Origin: Paraburkholderia podalyriae
Lineage (GTDB): Bacteria > Pseudomonadota > Gammaproteobacteria > Burkholderiales > Burkholderiaceae
DNA: 64,000 nt
Direction of reading: 5' to 3'
Assembly (NCBI RefSeq): GCF_014397785.1
Contig: NZ_VZQQ01000014.1
Location: forward strand, 124,001-188,000
The notes below the pieces were generated by a model. It worked only from the letters and a program-made list of their open reading frames with translations. It ran no database searches and had not been told where the DNA came from. Position 1 is the first letter of the stretch. Every line of letters begins with the position of its first letter. Positions 18,509-27,062 of the stretch are shown one piece after another. The translations under genes and the position numbers were made by a program.

Positions 18509-19060
18509 CTAGGCTTCGGCCCTGCCGCCCGCGTCGCGATACGAGTCCCTAACAATCTGTTCAATGCGAGCAACGACCTGGTCGGGAAGAGACTGATAGT
18601 TGGCTCGGTCGTTCGGCGGCAATCGGAAACTGTTCGCCGCAATTTTGCGTACACGAGATGACGCGAGGAATTGAGGGAGGTCGTATTCGGCGTCAATGCG
18701 TCGCATAGCGATATCCCACCCGCTGCTCGTCATACAACGCTCGCGGACCGGAAGAATGAATGAATGAATGAATAACCACTCGCTCTGCCAATTGCTCGTC
18801 GGTCGTCTGGTTCCACCCGACGGATAAGCCATGCCCCGGATGATGAATGTCAGAAGCACTTGCGTCAGGGGAAGGGTGACGCTCGCATGTCCATCGCTCG
18901 GACACGAGGACAACGCGCAGATTTCTTCCGCGTCGCCTGCATCGCCAAATGGCGACAAGTAGAGCACGACCGCGTCGGGGTCAAATGTTCTCAATCGCGT
19001 CACCAGCTCGCGTACCCCTACAGGGCACGACGGGCACAAGAGCCAGTTTCGTGACCGCTC
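18509..19060 (-). pseudogene. Conserved hypothetical protein, frameshifted, with GAAT microsatellite
   Basis: Coding potential hops between two frames. 'VRELVTRLRTFDPDAVVLYL' and 'SPFGDAGDAEEICA' lie in one; 'SERWTCERHPSPDASASD' and 'GWNQTTDEQLAERVV' in a second; then 'RIDAEYDLPQFLASSRVRKI' returns to the first. The opening resembles the intact 49-residue product at 19275 (RVRELVEILRDADPE). A run of five GAAT units at 18754-18773 sits at one of the breaks. Either a decayed gene or one whose frame is set by the repeat length. Confidence 0.55.
18754..18773. repeat. GAAT x5 tetranucleotide repeat
   Basis: Five perfect GAAT units. Inside the minus-strand frame they add 'HSFIHSF'-like residues. 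Tetranucleotide runs within genes can slip and switch frames; here the surrounding gene is already frameshifted. Confidence 0.85.
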
Positions 19061-19089
19061 AGGTACGAATATGCATCTTCGCGTGAGCA

Positions 19090-19220
19090 TCTCAGCCAAG
19101 ACCGGCGCACACTCGCACAGCGAAATCCGTGCGGGGTGTCGCTGCTGACGATGCCCGCGCTCGTCCGGTAAGCGCAGCCCCGGTGAAGTAGCCCCTCGTA
19201 GTCAATCAACAAAACGTGCG
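19090..19220 (-). pseudogene. HAD-domain remnant
   Basis: The minus-strand frame reads 'PHVLLIDYEGLLHRGCAYRT' then, after a shift, 'ISLCECAPVLAEML'. This mirrors the N-terminus of the intact HAD protein at 17860 (nucleophile Asp, 'G.L H.G', then 'F.APVL.ELL'). The rest is missing or merged into the next remnant. Confidence 0.55.
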
Positions 19221-19274
19221 GCGTCGAAGCCCACGTCCGTGCAATAGACCCGGACGCGGCTCGAGTACGCGCTA

Positions 19275-19424
19275 TCATCGCCACCCTGGGCCAACGGGCA
19301 TTTGCCACAGGTTCGGCAATGCCAAGGATGTCACGGCACAATGCGTCATCAACACGACGACGCTTTCCGGGTCTGCATCCCTCAAAATTTCGACGAGCTC
19401 GCGAACCCTCAGGGCCTTGGTCAT
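19275..19424 (-). CDS. Small hypothetical protein, relative of the 18509 remnant
   Basis: 49 residues beginning MTKALRVRELVEILRDADPE and ending 'MPVGPGWR'. The motif VREL-x5-L-x3-DP-x2-VV is shared with the start of the remnant at 18509-19060, which argues that it is coding. A short GGCA-type ribosome site precedes it. It may be a truncated relative of a longer family. It lies downstream of the BPSL0761-type gene on the same strand. Confidence 0.5.
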   Translation of the reverse strand: MTKALRVRELVEILRDADPESVVVLMTHCAVTSLALPNLWQMPVGPGWR

Positions 19425-19499
19425 TTAGATTGCCCTCAGTGGCATTTGCGGTCAACGGTATGCCCGACTGCCGTCGCACGTGCTTCGCGGTGCTATGGC

Positions 19500-19694
19500 T
19501 CAGCACGGCCACTCGAGCCACGACGATTGCGTCGCAATCAACGCCACTTCTCCGTCGTCAGGGTAGTGCCTCAGCACGGCAACTGCTTCCTGGCGGAATC
19601 GCTCGAGGTTCCCAGCAGGGTTTGCGCGCGACAGCTTGAGCAGAAGTTGCCTAGCGCGGAGCAGTGCACGCGTTCTCTCGTCAGGCATGGTCAT
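19500..19694 (-). CDS. BPSL0761 family small protein
   Basis: 64 residues, starting MTMPDERTRALLRARQLLLK after a GGAAGGAA ribosome site. 'AVAVLRHYP.DGEV..IA..SSWLEWP' completes the BPSL0761-type pattern, a Burkholderia family of unknown function. A second member is at 21662-21859 with the same ends. Probably helical and cytoplasmic. It follows the gene at 19750 on the same strand by 55 bases, so an operon from 20564 downward is likely. Confidence 0.85.
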   Translation of the reverse strand: MTMPDERTRALLRARQLLLKLSRANPAGNLERFRQEAVAVLRHYPDDGEVALIATQSSWLEWPC

Positions 19695-19749
19695 TTCGTC
19701 CGTTCCTTCCAAAACCTGCAAGAAAACCATCGACCTTAGGAGCCCGGGG

Positions 19750-20145
19750 TCACCACTCGAGGAACGAGCGGACGCGAGCCATGACCCACCGCTGTTCAGC
19801 TGGCGAAACGTCCCATAAGCCCCTTCTCACCTTATCTGCCATACCCCGGCCAGCGCGCTCAAGATTGCATTCCCGGGTCCATTCTGGGTTGAGGGTCGAT
19901 TTGCGTGTGCAGTATGCCGCCAGCTGCAGAGCGAGGTCTTCGCAAGCGTCGTAGCGTTGCCAGCGCTCCTCTTCCGTGAGCCCCATAACATACTTGCCAT
20001 CAACCAAGCGCACGGCAACTTTCGGCTGCGTCCCAGCCAATAATGCGGGTATGGGGTCGCACGGGAAATCTGCGGGTATCGTATTGGCAGTGCGCTCATT
20101 GGCACCGCGAAAAGAGACGGGCAACGGCGTTTCCGGTCCGTTCAT
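19750..20145 (-). CDS. Conserved hypothetical protein
   Basis: 131 residues. The middle 'VDGKYVMGLTEEERWQRYDA' and the following helices 'CEDLALQLAAYCTRKSTLNP' give a clear coding pattern; the end 'WDVSPAEQRWVMARVRSFLE' is helical. No domain recognised. Its start overlaps the stop of the upstream gene by four bases (ATGA), showing translational coupling to 20142-20564. Confidence 0.7.
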   Translation of the reverse strand: MNGPETPLPVSFRGANERTANTIPADFPCDPIPALLAGTQPKVAVRLVDGKYVMGLTEEERWQRYDACEDLALQLAAYCTRKSTLNPEWTRECNLERAGRGMADKVRRGLWDVSPAEQRWVMARVRSFLEW

Positions 20146-20564
20146 TGAGCCTCCCCTTTAGCACCCAAAAGCTTGCACGCGATAGTCCCAACATCGTCAT
20201 CCTTGTCGACACGGACTGGCCCGACGTCCTCACAGGGGTAATTGCTTCTCATGATGCTCGCCCACGCTTTGCCGTCAAGCAGGACGATGTCGAGTCGCGC
20301 GAGGGGTTCGACGCCTTCATCAATTTTTTCGCGACCGACGAACACCGTGATATTGCTGCCAGTCGCGCGCGGAGAACTGTACCGTTTGCAGTACATCTCG
20401 AGTAGCAGGCGCGCTTCCTCGAGCGTGTCGAGTGGTGGGGTGTCGTACCGCGCTACTCCACCAGCGATGTCGAACAGGTATCGTACAGTCGCAGCGTCAC
20501 CAAGGTATTCGCCTTCGTGAAACGACAATACCAAAACGGCCGGACCCTCATCTCCATCTGTCAT
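20142..20564 (-). CDS. Conserved hypothetical protein
   Basis: 140 residues, acidic, mixed alpha/beta: 'AVLVLSFHEGEYLGDAATVR', 'EEARLLLEMYCKRYSSP' and 'ARLDIVLLDGKAWASIM'. No known domain recognised. First gene of a probable minus-strand operon with 19750, 19500 and 19275. The ATG overlap with the next gene supports a shared function, but none can be named. Confidence 0.65.
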   Translation of the reverse strand: MTDGDEGPAVLVLSFHEGEYLGDAATVRYLFDIAGGVARYDTPPLDTLEEARLLLEMYCKRYSSPRATGSNITVFVGREKIDEGVEPLARLDIVLLDGKAWASIMRSNYPCEDVGPVRVDKDDDVGTIACKLLGAKGEAQ

Positions 20565-20721
20565 ATATGTGCCTTAGGTTTGCCGAAGACGCGAGCCTCC
20601 GATTGGTGTCATCGATTTGTCCGCTGCTTCCAAGGAAAAGTCCAACCACCATTCCTGGCGTATGTCGCGGGTGCGAGCGATGCTGTCAGCGTCCCCCTCT
20701 AATCACATGGTGACGCGCAAC

Positions 20722-20955
20722 TTACTGCTGCCAACGACCTAGAGGGTCGTTGCCCTCTTTCTCGGAGTCCGTGTACCCCTGCCAAGCTGCTTCCAGCTTT
20801 GCCCGATAGGCTTTCGTCGAAGCGAGGTTGATTGTGACCTCTCCGCCGTCGTGGCCTGGCACTGCGAGCAGCTCACCCAGTTCCAGCAGTCGCCGAACAT
20901 GCGCCGGGCTTACGAACAGATGCTTTGCCGCTTCGTCAATCGTCATCCCGGACAT
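20722..20955 (-). CDS. Excisionase/antitoxin-like HTH protein
   Basis: 77 residues. The N-terminal 'MTIDEAAKHLFVSPAHVRRL' and 'LELGELLAVPGHDGGEVTIN' form the MerR-like helix-turn-helix plus wing of excisionase-family DNA-binding domains, which also occur in antitoxins. The C-terminal tail is acidic. No partner toxin can be identified with confidence; the small protein at 21047 lies 90 bases upstream on the same strand. Confidence 0.65.
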   Translation of the reverse strand: MSGMTIDEAAKHLFVSPAHVRRLLELGELLAVPGHDGGEVTINLASTKAYRAKLEAAWQGYTDSEKEGNDPLGRWQQ

Positions 20956-21046
20956 TCTGACTTCGCCCTCCGCACAGATGAGATGACCTAGCCGGAAAGG
21001 ATGCCGAAAAGCAACATGCCAGCACGCATGCGCAGCATGCCCTGAA

Positions 21047-21241
21047 TCAGAAGCGCCCTCCGCGCCTCAATTCCTCAATGACAGGTTGCGTCAACGGCAA
21101 GGACTCGCGGACCTTCGTCACTTCGCGCGCGAGCCTTTCACGAAACGCCTCTTCGGTAACGACACGCCCCGCGAGTGCATCAGCCAGCGCGCGCTCGGCG
21201 TCATCCAGTAACACCATCCGTGCTCGCTCCGCAGTCGTCAT
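21047..21241 (-). CDS. Small helical hypothetical protein
   Basis: 64 residues starting MTTAERARMVLLDDAERALA, entirely helical and charged, ending 'PVIEELRRGGRF'. GGGAG lies nine bases before the ATG. Size and charge resemble antitoxin or regulator partners, but nothing specific is recognised. It precedes the HTH gene at 20722 on the same strand. Confidence 0.5.
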   Translation of the reverse strand: MTTAERARMVLLDDAERALADALAGRVVTEEAFRERLAREVTKVRESLPLTQPVIEELRRGGRF

Positions 21242-21661
21242 GAAGAAAACTCCCGTGAAAACCATTGGGTATCGTAACGCCGCCGGAGTCGGACTGGACA
21301 ATCAGAGACGCCTGCGAAAACTCTTCCGAACTCTGCCACCTCGATTGAAGGCGTGGACGCAATCAAACTTTGCTGTCGCGCACCCAGTTGAAACCTTGCC
21401 ATCGCACCTCCGCAACTACGCTTCAAATCGAAGATTCGTAGGGCCATCGGATAGCACGACGACGCGCTCGCTTTGACAGATGACGTCTTTGTAGTCGCGT
21501 GTGCGCGGTGCCGGCTTGCCGGGATAGCGAACTTCGTATTGGCTGCTCCCGCAATTGCCGCGCCCGTGCGTCCACGTCGTAGTGCCGCGTCGCCTGGGTC
21601 CGCCCTCCGACACCCCGAAGGACCGAGCGTCGGCCGCTCTAACGCCCATGAGTGGACACGC

Positions 21662-21859
21662 TCAGTACGGCCACTCAAGCCAGCAAGACGTCTTCGCGAT
21701 GATTTCAACGTCCCCGACGCTGGGATAGTGTCTCAACACGGTTACTGCCTCGTGGCGCAGTTCTTTCAGTTTTTTGAGCGAGTCGGCTCGCGACAGTTCA
21801 ATCAGTACACCGCGCACCCGCAGCAGCGCGACCGTTCTTTCAACAGGCATTGTCATCAT
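21662..21859 (-). CDS. BPSL0761 family small protein, second copy
   Basis: 65 residues opening MMTMPVERTVALLRVRGVLI and closing 'AKTSCWLEWPY'. Same family as the gene at 19500-19694. GGGAG precedes the ATG pair. Its start overlaps the 3' end of the restored reading frame of the damaged gene at 21840-22264, as expected for coupled genes. Confidence 0.82.
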   Translation of the reverse strand: MMTMPVERTVALLRVRGVLIELSRADSLKKLKELRHEAVTVLRHYPSVGDVEIIAKTSCWLEWPY

Positions 21860-22264
21860 TTGCTCCCGTCACTGCATCCGGAGTCACGTCTTCGTAGCTT
21901 TTCACTCGACTGGCTGTGCACCATTCGGTCCAAACGTACTCGGCGTGAAAATCGAATCCGCATGAGCCCAGTAACTGATGCGGCCGGAGCGCGTCACTCC
22001 CCGACGCTTGTCCGTATCGAACTGTTCGATAGCGGAGCTGGCTTGTCCGCTATGGTGCAATGTTTCGCACCCAACAAAATGCCGCGTCCCGGCGTCGGTT
22101 TCCATAATTCGCCAGCGAATCAGCTCAACCTCGGGGCGCACATCGACGGGCGCTACATTCCAAATGGGCACAGTAATAATCTCAGAAAAAATACGGGTTG
22201 CGAGCGCTGGATGGGAACGACCCACAAACAGATAGACCGGGTTCGTTGTCAACGCATCGAACAA
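21840..22264 (-). pseudogene. Conserved hypothetical protein with one frameshift
   Basis: The 5' part reads 'VYLFVGRSHPALATRIFSEI', 'VELIRWRIMETDAGTRHFVG' and 'RRGVTRSGRI'. After a one-base shift near 21965 another frame continues 'GFDFHAEYVWTEWCTAS' and 'VKSYEDVTPDAV' to a stop at 21840. The join gives a coherent protein of about 140 residues. No domain recognised. Confidence 0.6.
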
Positions 22265-22397
22265 GATGTTTCCTCGCGGGCAGAGGAGGACGACCTCGTC
22301 AGGACGCGACGTATCCAGGCGGATTCGCTCAGCCTGTTGTTGCTGGCCGTATGCTAGGTATCCGTCTAAGCGTCGACGCGCGCCTCTGGAGGTTTTA

Positions 22398-22955
22398 CTA
22401 ACACGTCCGGCCTCTATCCGCCACGGCTTCTTCGTAAAGCTTCATGGCAAAAGAGTACACGTCGTCGCTCGCGCAGAACGCCCAACGCTCCGGCGGACAA
22501 TACGCTTCACCGGACGCAAACCGAAGGCCGAAATGCTCCGGGTCAATCTCCGACGCCAGCGTGATTCCCCCGTCGCGCTCGAGGTACCGGATAGCTGCCA
22601 CACGAGCTCTGTCAGACTCTGGTTCCAAAAAACACAACTGCATAGACAAGAGCACTGGGTCATCCCACTTTGAATATCGCTTGTCGTTCCGGGCAGCAAC
22701 GGCCCGATATAGGTCAATTGCGAACTGCTCGAATCCGGAAAACGGGAGACTTTCTGAACTCACAAATTCCGCCTCGTGTCCCGCGTGCCAATGACGGAAG
22801 GATGCGTCGTCGAGTTCAATCGTTGAGCTTTCACTGCCATCCGATTCACGATAGCGTATTTCGGCGACCCGTGGCTCCGGAACGAAAGAGACAGTCAAAG
22901 AAAGCGCTTGTGGCGCGCTTCCGGTTTTCGGTGAAGACGTTTCTTTACTGCACAT
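22398..22955 (-). CDS. Conserved hypothetical protein
   Basis: 185 residues. Cytoplasmic and acidic, with two similar halves: 'VAEIRYRESDGSESSTIELD' and later 'VAAIRYLERDGGITLASEID', each followed by a helical stretch, so an internal duplication of about 90 residues is likely. The start ATG at 22955 has AGGAAA upstream. No domain recognised; single gene. Confidence 0.65.
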   Translation of the reverse strand: MCSKETSSPKTGSAPQALSLTVSFVPEPRVAEIRYRESDGSESSTIELDDASFRHWHAGHEAEFVSSESLPFSGFEQFAIDLYRAVAARNDKRYSKWDDPVLLSMQLCFLEPESDRARVAAIRYLERDGGITLASEIDPEHFGLRFASGEAYCPPERWAFCASDDVYSFAMKLYEEAVADRGRTC

Positions 22956-23433
22956 TGCGTTTTTTTCCTGCTTTACAAAAAATATTTCCGAGCCGAATCG
23001 AGCCGCCGACGGTAAAGGGCTATCCGCGCGGCGAAGAGAGTGACGCGCGCGGCAGCCGCGCAAACAACCTGATGCACGAAAACGATTCGGTCCTTCGACC
23101 GATGGAAGGGAGCAGGGTCGACGCTGATTTCGCCGTCCCGCCGTTGGTGGCCAGTACCGGACAATCCCGCATCTGACCGCCTTTTCGGATTTGCGGTCAT
23201 CGAGGGTCCATATAGGACGCTCGCTAGGCCAAGCCGGTCCGTGAGGCGTTCTCAACCTTTCGCTCGAAACAACGCTAACCGCACGTCTATCGTTGTTAGA
23301 CCGAGGCCTTACAGCAACTTCCCTTGCACGCGCTCGCGCGGTCGGATTGTATAGTTTGTAGCGTGTTAAAATCAAGCGTGCTTTTCGTAACTATCTAGAA
23401 AAAAAAGCGGATGTCGGGAATGCTTGCCCGGCT
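22956..23433. other. Intergenic region upstream of a regulator
   Basis: No gene supported. The last 100 bases turn AT-rich (around 23340-23410) and probably hold the promoter of the divergent HTH gene; TAAAAT near 23366 is a possible -10 element. Confidence 0.35.
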
Positions 23434-23970
23434 ATGCACAAGTCACCGATTGCCGTCGCCGACCAGCTCGCCGGCCGACTGAGAGAATTGCGAGAACACA
23501 GACGAGTATCCCAAGACGTGCTCGCCCGCGCGTCGGGCGTCTCGCGCCCGACGTTGGCTGCAATGGAACGCGGCGCCAGCAACCCGAGACTGTCGAATCT
23601 CGAACAGTTGGCAAAGGCTTTGAATGTCGATGTGCTTGACCTTCTACTTTGTCGTCCGACGAGCGAGCAGAGACCGGCGAAGGATGAATCAAGTGCCCGC
23701 ATCGCCAAGAATGTCAATCGACTTCGTGTGGGACTTGCGCTAAGTCAGGAGTCTCTCTCAATCGCGTCAGGCCATTTCCGCACGTACGTTGGGAACCTCG
23801 AGCATCAACGAGTCAACCCCAGTATTGGGGACCTTGAGCGAATTGCAAAAGTGCTTGGTGTCGATGTGACGCGCCTACTCAGCCCGCTCACCGAAAGCGA
23901 TGCTGAACGAGATATGCAAAAGATGGTTCGCCGGGCAAGGTCTGTATCATCTGCCGGCTCAGACCAATAA
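23434..23970 (+). CDS. Transcriptional regulator with two XRE-type HTH domains
   Basis: 178 residues. The first Cro/C1 HTH is about residues 12-66 ('LRELREHRRVSQDVLARASG' and 'VSRPTLAAMERGASNPRLSN'), and the second is about 86-145 ('LRVGLALSQESLSIASG', 'RTYVGNLEHQRVNPSIGDLE'). Two HTHs in tandem in a protein without a ligand domain is unusual; it could bind a two-half site as a monomer. It lies upstream of the excisionase-like and recombinase genes on the same strand and may control them; that is inference. Confidence 0.85.
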   Translation: MHKSPIAVADQLAGRLRELREHRRVSQDVLARASGVSRPTLAAMERGASNPRLSNLEQLAKALNVDVLDLLLCRPTSEQRPAKDESSARIAKNVNRLRVGLALSQESLSIASGHFRTYVGNLEHQRVNPSIGDLERIAKVLGVDVTRLLSPLTESDAERDMQKMVRRARSVSSAGSDQ

Positions 23971-24229
23971 GTGACGCACCGCCCGTTTTCGCGTGAAGGT
24001 TCAGCCGCCGCTCCTCACCGCGACAAGCGAAGGTGCAGCGCGAATCGCTTGAGCGACGAAACACAATCACCAACGTACAAAAATAACGATGCAGTTCATA
24101 AAGGGGGGCCGGACAAGGCACGGCAACAGACTCGTGTCCAGATGGCTGACGCTAAGTGCGACCATGCTGGCGCTCTTGCACGGAAGAAGGTCTCGTTAGG
24201 ACAAAATCGCGTCACAGCTGCGAACCGTC

Positions 24230-24436
24230 ATGTCAGACTACCTCGACTTTCTTGAACTATGCGCCGTACTCGGCGTCTCGGAACGCACGCTTCGAGCGCG
24301 CTTGCGGCACTGCCCGTCGCGGATTCCGCCACCACTGCACACTGCCGCCTTCGGCCTACTCAGATGGCGGAAGAATGCCGTGAACCACTGGCTCCATGAG
24401 CAGCGAAAACTTGGCGCCGTCACATCGGCGCATTGA
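24230..24436 (+). CDS. Excisionase-like HTH protein
   Basis: 68 residues starting MSDYLDFLELCAVLGVSERT, a classic HTH beginning, then 'LRARLRHCPSRIPPPLH' and 'RWRKNAVNHWLHEQRKL', a wing and tail typical of AlpA/excisionase-type small DNA-binding proteins. No clear ribosome binding site. It lies 565 bases before the tyrosine recombinase gene, so a recombination directionality role is plausible but unproven. Confidence 0.6.
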   Translation: MSDYLDFLELCAVLGVSERTLRARLRHCPSRIPPPLHTAAFGLLRWRKNAVNHWLHEQRKLGAVTSAH

Positions 24437-25001
24437 ATACTGCCGGTGACCGGTTTCACCCGACCGGGAGCGGCATTCTTTCGTGACAGCGCGGCCGCGA
24501 GGTCAGACTTGATTTCAGGCATCCGGAGACGTGCCAGTAGCCGCTGCGTGGCATTTGACTCCTCGGGCCGCGTCAGCGCTACGTCACCGTATCTCCCCAC
24601 ACACGAAGTGATGGGTTTTCGCCAGTGCCAGCAATACAAGCGAGGCCCAATAGACGGTTCCCGTCGGAACCCGTCATCAAATTGACCCGGCGCCACGTGT
24701 CGCCAATGATAGCGAGGGTGGTAAAGCAACGCAGCCCGCCGGTAGCCGACGACGTATACGAAACTATTCGATGTGGGCAAAAGCGACGTACGCCCCGTCT
24801 AAAAACGCTCTTCGACTCGCTATACGTGTGAGGCCGTCACGGCGCGAACAAAAATCCTCCGCCCCGCCGACCGACCCGCTGCGTGAGACTGCTGAGCACC
24901 ATAACGGCAGTTGTCCCGTACTTCATCAACCAGATTCGCAACAGCCTCATGCACCAAGTTTGTTCGCTGGCGCGGGTTGCCGGACTATCAGCCGTTAAAA
25001 A
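24437..25001. other. No gene supported
   Basis: About 560 bases between the excisionase-like gene and the recombinase gene. I saw no convincing open frame and no obvious attachment-site repeat. Confidence 0.4.
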
Positions 25002-27062
25002 ATGCATAACGCAGCCGTTATTGCGCGGAGCCGCACCATGACTTCGCTCCCCCACCACGCACCAGTCCCCCGACCGGCCGCCACAGCGAACGCCCCGGTT
25101 CAACTGACGTACGCCGAGTTCGAAACGCAGGTCCGCATGCAGCTCGCGCGCGATGGCTGGAACGCGCAGCGCATCGCCAATATCGCGTCCGCCCTCCACG
25201 GCTGGCTACGCGCGCTAAACCTCAACAAGCTAGACCGCATTGGCGACGAGTTCCACGCCGAGTTCTCGACGAGTTTCCGACACTACGAAGACGTAATAGC
25301 AGCCAGCGTGTCGGCGCGCACCCAGAAAGACCGCCAGGAACAGATTCTTGTCCTAAAGCGGCTGTTCGATTCGCTGGCTATTGATGACCTGCTGCCGGCG
25401 TCATTCTGCGATGCGTTAGCCTGTGCAGTCAGCCGGAGCGGTGCGACGCTGGCGCACCTTGGCCGGCTGTCCGGAATTTCCGCCGACTCGCTCACATACT
25501 GGATGTCCGGCAACGGCACGCCGCAACGCATCACGACCCTCGCGAGCCTGAGCGCGCTCGAAGGCGCACTCGGCCTGCCTGACAGTACATTGGTGAAACG
25601 CCTGCCCCAGCGCCGACGGGAGCGTTACGAGCGGCAGCTTAGCGACGCGCCAGCGGATTCGGGTTCATCGTCGCGCACACTGCAAAAGTCACGCGCGGCA
25701 TTGGTCTGTCCGGCGCTGCGGCCGACCCCGCGTCTTGAACAGCAGTGGCTCGACCTGATTCGCTTCAAGACCGACATCACCCGGGAAGGCGCAACCGCAC
25801 GTAACAGCTGGCGCACCAAGCCGCTCCACCGGGTGGGCTTTCGGGTCAACTGGTCAATGCTGTGCGACGGCCTTGTCTGCGCCACCGCAGGCGGCCATTG
25901 GGCGTTCTTGGGCCAATACCTGGGCTATCTCGCCTCGCCTCTTTTCGGCAGGAGCGAGGTCGACGTTAAATATGCCAATACGCTGGCGTGGCTGGCGGTG
26001 CCCGCTCACGTCAAATCGTATGTGCAGTTTCTGCGGCGCCGGGCTGGCAACGCCACCCATCATGGAGTCGTGACCTTCCTGAACAACGTCCGCTCGCACC
26101 TGCGACCTCAAACCGGCTACGTCTGGCTGCATCCCGAACTCGTCTGCGACCTGGCGGCAGCAGGCGAGCCGCAGGCGGTCGCCATCACACAAGGTACGTC
26201 TCGCGATACCTCCTGGCAGGCGTACTGCGAAAAAGCCCATCGGGAGCTGCTCGTGCTCGAACGGTCGCTGGCCGCCCAGTCGCCAGCGCGCTGCTCGCGG
26301 GAGCCGACCCGCCCTATTGAACAGGTCCTTGGGAGCGACTTTCCCCTGAAGGTGTTGGTGAAATTTGTCCGTGACCTCGAAGCGGACGAGCCACCGCAAT
26401 CGCATCACCGCGACTACGCCGCCTGGATTCGCGACGTGCTGCTGTGCAAGATGTTGATTAGCAACCCATTGCGCGTCAGTCACTTCAGCATCATGCGGTA
26501 TCGCGGGCACCGACCGAATCTCTACCAATCGGCTGACGGGCAGTGGCGCCTGCGGTTCGACCCGAGCGACTTCAAGAATGAGAAAGGTGCTGCGTCGGAG
26601 CCCTATGACACCGCCATCGAACCGTCCGTGTCGCCGTGGATTCGTCGCTATCTCGCGGAAGCGCGGCCTCACCTGGTCGGCGCCGAGAGTGATTATGTTT
26701 TCCTGCCGGTGGTAGCGGGACCAAATCGGGGAGCCGGCTACCGTGCGTTGGGCCTCGAGTCGGCGGGCAACTGGAACGCGGACAACATCACCAAGCGCAT
26801 CAAGGTTGTTACGGCACGCTATATCGAAGAGACGGACGGTGGCTTCGGTGCGCATGCCTTCCGGCACATTGTCGCGACGGACCATCTGAAACGCCATCCG
26901 CAAGACTACATGACGGTGGCGCAACTACTCCACGATAAGCTGGAGACGGTTATCAAGGCGTACGCGCATATGAAAGTGGACGATGGGCTGCGCACGTTGC
27001 ACGCCGGTGTCGCTCAGGCCATGCAGGAGCTCGCAGACATTCGCGCCGACCGGGACAACTAG
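25002..27062 (+). CDS. Large tyrosine-type site-specific recombinase
   Basis: 686 residues, more than twice the usual integrase. The catalytic residues of the tyrosine recombinase fold can be read in order: Arg in 'NPLRVSHF' (R491), 'HAFRH' (H618, R621), His in 'LLHDKLETV' (H644) and Tyr in 'AYAHM' (Y654). The N-terminal 480 residues contain a possible HTH-like section ('HLGRLSGISADSLTYWMSGN', about 145-165) and a large basic central part. An ATG at 25038 is an alternative start. Intact. The role is DNA strand exchange for a mobile element or island; its target site is unknown. Confidence 0.8.
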   Translation: MHNAAVIARSRTMTSLPHHAPVPRPAATANAPVQLTYAEFETQVRMQLARDGWNAQRIANIASALHGWLRALNLNKLDRIGDEFHAEFSTSFRHYEDVIAASVSARTQKDRQEQILVLKRLFDSLAIDDLLPASFCDALACAVSRSGATLAHLGRLSGISADSLTYWMSGNGTPQRITTLASLSALEGALGLPDSTLVKRLPQRRRERYERQLSDAPADSGSSSRTLQKSRAALVCPALRPTPRLEQQWLDLIRFKTDITREGATARNSWRTKPLHRVGFRVNWSMLCDGLVCATAGGHWAFLGQYLGYLASPLFGRSEVDVKYANTLAWLAVPAHVKSYVQFLRRRAGNATHHGVVTFLNNVRSHLRPQTGYVWLHPELVCDLAAAGEPQAVAITQGTSRDTSWQAYCEKAHRELLVLERSLAAQSPARCSREPTRPIEQVLGSDFPLKVLVKFVRDLEADEPPQSHHRDYAAWIRDVLLCKMLISNPLRVSHFSIMRYRGHRPNLYQSADGQWRLRFDPSDFKNEKGAASEPYDTAIEPSVSPWIRRYLAEARPHLVGAESDYVFLPVVAGPNRGAGYRALGLESAGNWNADNITKRIKVVTARYIEETDGGFGAHAFRHIVATDHLKRHPQDYMTVAQLLHDKLETVIKAYAHMKVDDGLRTLHAGVAQAMQELADIRADRDN

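Noticed and set aside
20722..21241. Toxin-antitoxin pair
   Set aside because: The HTH protein could be an antitoxin, but the 64-residue neighbour has no toxin features and the gap between the genes is 90 bases.
25854..26924. 356-residue minus-strand frame inside the recombinase
   Set aside because: Opposite-strand shadow in high-GC DNA; the plus-strand protein has all catalytic residues.
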